From UBA1081 sp964495345 (GTDB lineage: Bacteria; Bacillota; Clostridia; Oscillospirales; Acutalibacteraceae), in NCBI GenBank assembly GCA_964495345.1, contig CAZBVV010000096.1, positions 1 through 6,636 on the forward strand: DNA of 6,636 nt, in the 5' to 3' direction. The notes below the pieces were generated by a model that saw only the letters and a program-made list of their open reading frames with translations, did not search any database and was not told the DNA's origin. The position numbers and the translations under genes are program-made. Positions 1 through 4,128 of the stretch are shown here, in pieces; the first letter of the stretch is position 1, and every line of letters starts with the position of its first letter.

Positions 1-29
1 TTAACTAATTAATAATTTATTGAATTAAC

Positions 30-131
30 AATGTACAATGTATAATGTACAATGGAAGAAAGGGCTCTGCCCTTTAACCCGATTTATATATTATGCATTA
101 ATTGTAAATTGTACATTGTAAATTGTACATT
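30..131. repeat. AT-rich palindromic intergenic repeat (MITE-like) with a central GC hairpin
   Basis: Two 24-base arms (30-53 and 108-131) are inverted copies of each other, matching at 22 of 24 positions. Between them is a perfect GC-richer hairpin, aaagggc-tct-gcccttt, at 59-75. The same plan (AT-rich arm, short hairpin of the form AAAGGC/GCCTTT, a following GAACC/AACCC, AT-rich arm) recurs at 3899-4066, so I read this as a diverged member of the same family. It may extend left to about position 11, where aataattta resembles part of the terminal repeat of the other copies. There is no coding capacity. The element ends only three bases before the possible ArgR site upstream of argG. Confidence 0.7.
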
Positions 132-133
132 AG

Positions 134-151
134 TTTGTATAAATATTCAAT
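134..151. promoter_or_regulatory. Candidate ArgR operator (ARG box) upstream of argG
   Basis: The 18 bases ttTGTATaaatATTCAat fit the palindromic ARG-box pattern wnTGAATwwwwATTCAnw with one mismatch (TGTAT for TGAAT). ArgR/AhrC repressing arginine biosynthesis genes is established in Firmicutes. Here the site overlaps the -35 and spacer of a possible upstream promoter. The region is very AT-rich, so a chance match is quite possible. I found no good second box beside it. Confidence 0.35.
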
Positions 152-164
152 TATACTGTATAAT
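135..164 (+). promoter_or_regulatory. Possible upstream argG promoter (P1)
   Basis: ttgtat (135-140), an 18-base spacer and tataat (159-164) resemble a sigma-A promoter with a weak -35. It would give a leader of about 115 bases before argG. A 7-base inverted repeat (tgtataa 157-163, ttataca 173-179) straddles its -10 and predicted start. It is weaker than the proximal promoter and may be an accident of AT-rich sequence. Confidence 0.3.
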
Positions 165-222
165 CTGCCATTTTATACAATATTCTATGCATAAACCGAT
201 GAAATATTAATATAATTGGGTA

Positions 223-251
223 TTGCAAAATTTGTCATAGGGTATTATAAT
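223..251 (+). promoter_or_regulatory. Main argG promoter, sigma-A type
   Basis: A -35 of ttgcaa (223-228), a 17-base spacer and a perfect -10 tataat (246-251) put transcription start near 258, about 28 bases before the argG start codon. The same ttgcaa-17-tataat arrangement drives the dockerin gene at 2495-2523. Confidence 0.7.
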
Positions 252-285
252 ACAGTAGTATAATAAAAACAAAGAGGTTATCACA

Positions 286-1515
286 ATGGAAAAGAAAAAC
301 ATTAAAAAAGTTGTTCTTGCTTATTCAGGCGGTCTTGATACGTCAATCATCATCCCCTGGCTTAAAGAAAATTATAACAACTGTGAGGTTATCGCAGTTT
401 CCGGTGACGTAGGACAGGGTACGGAGCTTGACGGTCTTGAAGAAAAGGCTATTGCAACAGGTGCATCAAAGCTCTATGTTCTTGACCTTAAAAAGTCATT
501 TATCGAAGATTATATCTGGCCCACACTCAAGGCAGGTGCAGTTTACGAGGGTGAGTATCTCCTCGGCACATCCTTTGCAAGACCCATTATTGCAAAAGAG
601 ATTGTAGAAATCGCTAAAAAAGAGGGTGCAGACGCTATCTGCCACGGCTGTACAGGTAAGGGTAACGACCAGGTTCGTTTTGAGCTTACTATCAAGGCTT
701 TCGCTCCCGACCTTGCAATTATCGCTCCCTGGAGAGAGTGGTCAATCAAATCCCGTGAGGAAGAAATCGAATACGCAGAGGCTCACAACATTCCTCTTAA
801 AATAAACAGAGAAACAAACTATTCAAAGGATAAGAACCTTTGGCATCTTTCACACGAAGGTCTTGACCTTGAAGATCCCGCAAACGAGCCCATGTATCTT
901 AAAGAAGGCTTCCTTGAAATGGGCGTAGCTCCCGAAGCAGCTCCCGACAAGCCTACATACGTTACAATTCATTTTGAACAGGGCGTTCCCACAGCTATCG
1001 ACGGCAAAGAAATGGGTGCAATCGAGCTTCTTGAAACAGCAAATAAGCTGGGCGGCGAAAACGGTATCGGTCTTGCTGACCTTGTTGAGAACAGACTCGT
1101 TGGCATGAAATCCAGAGGTGTTTACGAAACTCCCGGCGGTGCTATCCTTTACAGAGCACATCAGGTGCTTGAAACACTTTGCCTTGACAGAGATACACAG
1201 CACTATAAAGAGCTTATTGCCGCTAAGTATGCAGAGCTTGTTTACTACGGTCAGTGGTTTACTCCTCTTCGTGAGGCTCTTGCAGCTTTCGTTGACGAAA
1301 CACAGAAAACAGTTACAGGCGACGTAAGACTTAAACTCTACAAGGGTAACATGATTAACGCAGGCGTAACATCACCCTACTCACTTTACAGCGAAGAGGT
1401 TGCAACATTCGACGAGGATAATGTTTACAATCAGGCAGATTCAGCAGGATTTATCAACCTGTTCGGTCTTCCCATCCAGGTAAGAGCAAAGCTCTCACAG
1501 AATTGGGATAAATAA
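286..1515 (+). CDS. argG: Argininosuccinate synthase
   Basis: This cytoplasmic enzyme joins citrulline and aspartate using ATP to form argininosuccinate, the penultimate step of arginine biosynthesis. The 409-residue product is close to the usual family length of about 400. The N-type ATP pyrophosphatase signature SGGLDTS is at residues 14-20. Other hallmark blocks are GQGTELDGLEEKA (43-55), GCTGKGNDQVRFE (121-133), APWREW (147-152) and YSKDKNLWHLSHEG (179-192). The ATG follows an AGAGG Shine-Dalgarno site at 273-277 with 8-base spacing. The protein appears complete and intact. The usual partner argH does not follow: a strong terminator begins 11 bases after the stop, so argG is probably transcribed alone. 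A consensus promoter lies just upstream and a tentative ArgR site farther up. Identification is firm; arginine control is inferred. Confidence 0.97.
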   Translation: MEKKNIKKVVLAYSGGLDTSIIIPWLKENYNNCEVIAVSGDVGQGTELDGLEEKAIATGASKLYVLDLKKSFIEDYIWPTLKAGAVYEGEYLLGTSFARPIIAKEIVEIAKKEGADAICHGCTGKGNDQVRFELTIKAFAPDLAIIAPWREWSIKSREEEIEYAEAHNIPLKINRETNYSKDKNLWHLSHEGLDLEDPANEPMYLKEGFLEMGVAPEAAPDKPTYVTIHFEQGVPTAIDGKEMGAIELLETANKLGGENGIGLADLVENRLVGMKSRGVYETPGGAILYRAHQVLETLCLDRDTQHYKELIAAKYAELVYYGQWFTPLREALAAFVDETQKTVTGDVRLKLYKGNMINAGVTSPYSLYSEEVATFDEDNVYNQADSAGFINLFGLPIQVRAKLSQNWDK

Positions 1516-1525
1516 TTAAAATTTA

Positions 1526-1556
1526 AGGAGCAGATTTGATGTCTGCTCCTGTTTTT
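1526..1556 (+). terminator. Rho-independent terminator of argG
   Basis: A perfect 9-base stem (aggagcaga 1526-1534 with tctgctcct 1542-1550) around a 7-base loop is followed by gttttt. It starts 11 bases after the argG stop codon, as expected for a monocistronic unit. Confidence 0.9.
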
Positions 1557-1562
1557 GTGAGA

Positions 1563-1610
1563 TAAACAATAATTTAATTCATAATTCACAATGCAAAATG
1601 CATAATTAAC
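1563..1610. repeat. Solitary left arm of the taaacaataattta repeat family
   Basis: These 48 bases match the reverse complement of 4019-4066, the right arm of the complete element, at 45 of 48 positions, including the 14-base terminal sequence taaacaataattta (1563-1576). No matching right end is visible before the lipoprotein gene. This is therefore a partial copy, or a copy whose other half was replaced by the composite repeat that follows. It lies just beyond the argG terminator and has no coding potential. Confidence 0.8.
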
Positions 1611-1635
1611 TCAATTCGAAATTGTGCAGATAGCC

Positions 1636-1914
1636 TGTAGGGAGCGACGCCCTCGTCGCTCCGATTGATGAAAATGTACCATTTTTATCAATTCAAAGTT
1701 TTGCGAAAAATCAAAAAAGAGAGCAAGCCTCCATCTTTGAGGGAGGTGTCTGCGTAATCAGACGGAGGGAGTAAAAAGAATTGAAATCACAGCAAAATCG
1801 CCATTTTTTGTACTCCCTCAGTCACTTCGTGACAGCTCCCTCGGAGAAGGAGCCTTATTATAGTTATTAATTTTGTGCAGATATATCGGAGCGACGAGGG
1901 CGTCGCTCCCTACA
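1636..1914. repeat. 279-bp composite element bounded by a perfect 30-base inverted repeat
   Basis: Positions 1636-1665 and 1885-1914 are exact reverse complements over 30 bases. Each arm is itself nearly palindromic: ggagcgacg (1641-1649) pairs with cgtcgctcc (1654-1662) around loop ccct. The first arm starts tgtagggagcgac, a 13-mer that recurs at 6624-6636. The 11-mer ttgtgcagata precedes both arms in direct orientation (1622-1632 and 1873-1883). A second inverted-repeat module is nested inside (1725-1856). There is no transposase or plausible gene, so it is non-autonomous repeat DNA. With flanks it fills most of the 473-base gap between argG and the lipoprotein gene. Confidence 0.8.
1725..1856. 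repeat. Inner inverted repeat with ctccctc/gagggag motifs
   Basis: The left arm (1725-1773) and right arm (1811-1856) are diverged inverted copies. They share aagcct/aggctt-like outer ends, a gagggag core and a gggagta inner end at the unpaired centre. Each arm contains its own small hairpin, for example gtcac-ttc-gtgac at 1821-1833. Arms with gagggagctgtca and tgagggagt motifs resemble repeats I recall from gut Clostridia genomes; that resemblance is from memory, not a search. Transcription would form a large branched stem-loop. No coding potential is apparent. Confidence 0.65.
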
Positions 1915-1944
1915 TTTTTCTTTATTGGTTTTGTTGTATAATTA

Positions 1945-1976
1945 ACGGACGCCCATTGGACGTCCGTGTGTTTTTT
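1945..1976. terminator. Hairpin with T-tract in the convergent gap, probable terminator
   Basis: acggacg (1945-1951) pairs with cgtccgt (1961-1967), with cca/tgg able to extend the stem after one mismatch. A T-run at 1971-1976 follows on the + strand, which gives the better terminator in that direction. It also lies 13 bases beyond the stop of the minus-strand lipoprotein gene, where that gene's terminator should be, but in that direction the tail is only ttaattatac. It may work bidirectionally, or it may be another GC palindrome of the neighbouring repeats. Confidence 0.5.
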
Positions 1977-1988
1977 AAGTAGATTATT

Positions 1989-2375
1989 TTAATTTGTTTG
2001 CATTGTTTCGTCAGCAGAACAGGCAAGCTCAACTTCGGGATTTGCATATGCAGCTTCTATTGCTTTTTGCACGTTTTCATAACTCGGTTCTTTCAGTTCA
2101 AGCTCCAGAGTTTGTTGCCAATATTCAAGATCATAGCCGGATGTATCATCTCCCGGATTTATCTGATTCATTACTCTGACGGATTTTATTAAGTCTTCAT
2201 CAAAATCCGACGGATAATATTCTTTTCCAAACTCTGAATATTCTTTTTTAATCATTACTATAATTGAAGATACGAGGTATTCGGTGCTGTCTTCTGCTGA
2301 ATTGTTTGCCGTGCATCCTGTCAGAAAAATAAGCAGAAATGCTAAGATAATACTAAATGATATGGCTTTTTTCAT
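1989..2375 (-). CDS. Small predicted lipoprotein of unknown function
   Basis: The 128-residue product starts with a lipoprotein signal peptide: MKK, a hydrophobic stretch at residues 5-18, and a lipobox LTGC at 18-21. Cys21 would be lipidated and anchored on the outer face of the membrane. The mature part of about 108 residues is acidic, rich in Glu, Asp and Tyr, and probably mostly helical. It has no motif or family that I recognise. An AAGGAG Shine-Dalgarno site (2387-2392) lies 11 bases before the ATG, and a near-perfect sigma-A promoter lies upstream. It is divergent from the dockerin protein gene and shares a 179-base promoter region with it, which hints at related envelope or extracellular roles but does not prove it. 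The gene is real on signal peptide, Shine-Dalgarno site and promoter; its function is unknown. Confidence 0.85.
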   Translation of the reverse strand: MKKAISFSIILAFLLIFLTGCTANNSAEDSTEYLVSSIIVMIKKEYSEFGKEYYPSDFDEDLIKSVRVMNQINPGDDTSGYDLEYWQQTLELELKEPSYENVQKAIEAAYANPEVELACSADETMQTN

Positions 2376-2400
2376 TGTAAAATCAACTCCTTATTTACTA

Positions 2401-2413
2401 ATATTGCCAATAT
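2401..2413. promoter_or_regulatory. Perfect 13-base palindrome at the lipoprotein transcription start, candidate operator
   Basis: atattg-c-caatat is a perfect odd palindrome covering the expected +1 of the lipoprotein promoter (-10 at 2415-2420). The half-site aatattgc (2400-2407) recurs at 2491-2498, overlapping the -35 of the divergent dockerin promoter. This placement would suit a regulator acting on both genes, but the short AT-rich sequence makes chance a real alternative. Confidence 0.3.
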
Positions 2414-2414
2414 A

Positions 2415-2444
2415 ATTATACACAAAAAATATATATTTTGTCAA
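2415..2444 (-). promoter_or_regulatory. Promoter of the lipoprotein gene, sigma-A type
   Basis: On the minus strand, TTGACA (2444-2439), an 18-base spacer and TATAAT (2420-2415) are both perfect consensus hexamers. Transcription would start near 2408, about 33 bases before the start codon. Confidence 0.8.
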
Positions 2445-2494
2445 TATTTTTTGTTTATTTTGTTAAATATGTATTTGCGGATTTTAAATTAATA

Positions 2495-2523
2495 TTGCAA
2501 ACTTGTTCGTAATACTTTATAAT
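2495..2523 (+). promoter_or_regulatory. Promoter of the dockerin protein gene, sigma-A type
   Basis: ttgcaa (2495-2500), a 17-base spacer and tataat (2518-2523) put the start near 2530, giving a short leader of about 25 bases. It is back to back with the lipoprotein promoter; the two -35 elements are about 50 bases apart. Confidence 0.7.
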
Positions 2524-2554
2524 AAAAACTGAAATTAAATGAAAAGGTGATAAT

Positions 2555-3898
2555 GTGAAAAAAATTATATCCGTATTGATTATCGTTGCCATGTTGTTGT
2601 CCTTTGCCACAATCGGTTTTGCTGAAACGGTCAAGCCGGGTGACGTGAACGGTGACGGCTCAATCACGGCAAGTGATGCAAGAAAAATACTCAGAATTTC
2701 AGCTCAGCTTGACAGCTCCGATGCTCAAATGCAGATTATTGCCGATGTTAACGGTGACGGTCAGATAACCGCAAGTGATGCAAGAAAGGTGCTTAGAATC
2801 TCCGCTTTGCTTGAAAGTGAATTACCCGAAATTACGGTGGGCGGCGGTCAGGAAATCAGCGACGGCATAGGTACGGCATTGTCGAAATTTATCATTAAGT
2901 ACGGTCCGTTTGAAATTGTGGGCACATCCGACGGCACAAAGACCTACCGCAACGATGAAATTACGGTTGTTTCCGACCCGGAAATGATAAGTGACGATAA
3001 AATCAGCTCAATTACCGTCACCGGCAACGGTTATACGGTTAACGGATTGAGCGTGGGAATGGATACAGATACCGCAAAATCTCAGCTTGTAAACGAAAGA
3101 TGGACTCTTAAAGCAACCAACGACGTGCTCGTTTCATATTCAAAAGACGGCTTACTTATTAAGCTCGTATCCGTTGACGGTGTTGTTGCAAAAATCACAA
3201 TCTGTCTTGCACATTCACTTGTAAACGACGGTTCAAATGATGATGAATCACCCGACGATGATGTAACGGTTGATGATGACGGTATCCCCATGGAGCAATT
3301 GCCCGAGGCGGCACAGTATTTCCTTAACGGTCAGTTTGGTATTGACGGTTCGATTAACGCCGACGGCTCCGCAACGGAGATTTCATTGTACACCGACTCG
3401 GTGAATATCAACATCCGTGCATTAATGGATATGGGTGAGGACGGCATCGTTGATATTTCCATTCTTATTCTTGACGAGGGAGATAAGGACAGAAATATTT
3501 ATATGCTTAATAACGACGATAAACGATACTGCGAGCTCAACGACTCAACATTGGCGGTAATCAACGGCTTTACAAACGGTGTTCTCAACATCAGCAAGAA
3601 TGATTTTGAGTTCGATTTTAATCTTAATGATACGTCAACACTTACAATCACAGCCGAGGAGCGTAACGAAAACGGCGTAAATTACACGGTTTACAGGGCA
3701 AAAGGCGAACGCAACATTACAAATCTTTATATGGATAAGGATGAACTTGTAAAGGTAATTACAACGGATTTCTACGGCAACGTTATTACCACAATCGAAA
3801 TTGATGAGTTCCGTTACCCTCTGCCTGAAAATTGCTTCTCCTACTCAGAATACAAAAAAACGGGAATTATGTCACTTTTTGATTTTGAAATGTTTTGA
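2555..3898 (+). CDS. Secreted protein with N-terminal type I dockerin and uncharacterised C-terminal regions
   Basis: The 447-residue product has a signal peptide (residues 1-23, probable cleavage after GFA). A dockerin follows at once: two calcium-loop repeats, DVNGDGSITASD (30-41) and DVNGDGQITASD (64-75), each continuing ARKxLRISA. Type I dockerins bind cohesins of cellulosome-like scaffoldins through calcium-dependent folding, so the protein is probably displayed extracellularly on a scaffold. After that comes a region (about 106-220) with the segment YTVNGLSVGMDTDTAKSQL, an acidic linker (224-243, mostly Asp, Ser and Asn) and a beta-rich C-terminal domain (about 249-447). I recognise no glycoside hydrolase, protease or carbohydrate-binding motif, so its activity is unknown. 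The start is GTG at 2555, with AAAGGTGA ending 4 bases before it. An ATG at 2553 is out of frame and stops immediately. The stop codon directly abuts the 3899 repeat. Confidence 0.9.
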   Translation: MKKIISVLIIVAMLLSFATIGFAETVKPGDVNGDGSITASDARKILRISAQLDSSDAQMQIIADVNGDGQITASDARKVLRISALLESELPEITVGGGQEISDGIGTALSKFIIKYGPFEIVGTSDGTKTYRNDEITVVSDPEMISDDKISSITVTGNGYTVNGLSVGMDTDTAKSQLVNERWTLKATNDVLVSYSKDGLLIKLVSVDGVVAKITICLAHSLVNDGSNDDESPDDDVTVDDDGIPMEQLPEAAQYFLNGQFGIDGSINADGSATEISLYTDSVNINIRALMDMGEDGIVDISILILDEGDKDRNIYMLNNDDKRYCELNDSTLAVINGFTNGVLNISKNDFEFDFNLNDTSTLTITAEERNENGVNYTVYRAKGERNITNLYMDKDELVKVITTDFYGNVITTIEIDEFRYPLPENCFSYSEYKKTGIMSLFDFEMF

Positions 3899-4066
3899 TA
3901 AACAATAATTTATTAATGCATAATGTATAATGCATAATTCATAATTGAGGAAAAGGCTTCGCCTTTTGAACCATTATAATACCAAAAATCCAAGCGTTAC
4001 GCACAATTTTTAATTTAAATTAATTATGCATTATGCATTTTGAATTATGAATTAAATTATTGTTTA
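3899..4066. repeat. Complete MITE-like element with 14-base perfect terminal inverted repeats
   Basis: taaacaataattta (3899-3912) and its exact reverse complement (4053-4066) bound a 168-base element. The subterminal arms are AT-rich and near-palindromic, with repeated variants of atgcataat. In the middle is a perfect hairpin, aaaaggc-ttc-gcctttt (3951-3967), followed by gaacc. There is no transposase and no convincing ORF. Its right arm matches 1563-1610 at 45 of 48 positions, and its tip recurs at 6583-6596. It starts on the base after the dockerin gene's stop codon and ends 31 bases before the shared terminator. I see no clear target-site duplication. Confidence 0.85.
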
Positions 4067-4097
4067 CCTGTTTATGTAGTTTTGAATATGAATAATA

Positions 4098-4123
4098 AAA
4101 CCGTCCTTTTGGCAGGACGGTTT
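4098..4123. terminator. Bidirectional terminator between the dockerin gene and clpC
   Basis: aaaccgtcct (4098-4107) and aggacggttt (4114-4123) form a perfect 10-base stem around a 6-base loop. On the minus strand the stem is followed by a T-rich tail (ttattatt), 5 bases after the clpC stop codon. On the plus strand the tail is gtttgtt. It probably ends clpC transcripts and may also end dockerin transcripts that read through the intervening repeat. Confidence 0.85.
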
Positions 4124-4128
4124 GTTTG

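Noticed and set aside
850..1203. 117-codon minus-strand frame and shorter frames within argG
   Set aside because: Antisense or frame-shifted shadows of a highly conserved argG; no independent start signals or protein family resemblance.
1622..1920. Possible CRISPR array because of repeated short GC palindromes
   Set aside because: Only two copies of the main unit, in opposite orientation, with no regular spacers and no cas genes.
1994..2192. Two overlapping + strand frames opposite the lipoprotein gene
   Set aside because: The minus-strand frame has a signal peptide, lipobox, Shine-Dalgarno site and consensus promoter; the + strand frames have none of these.
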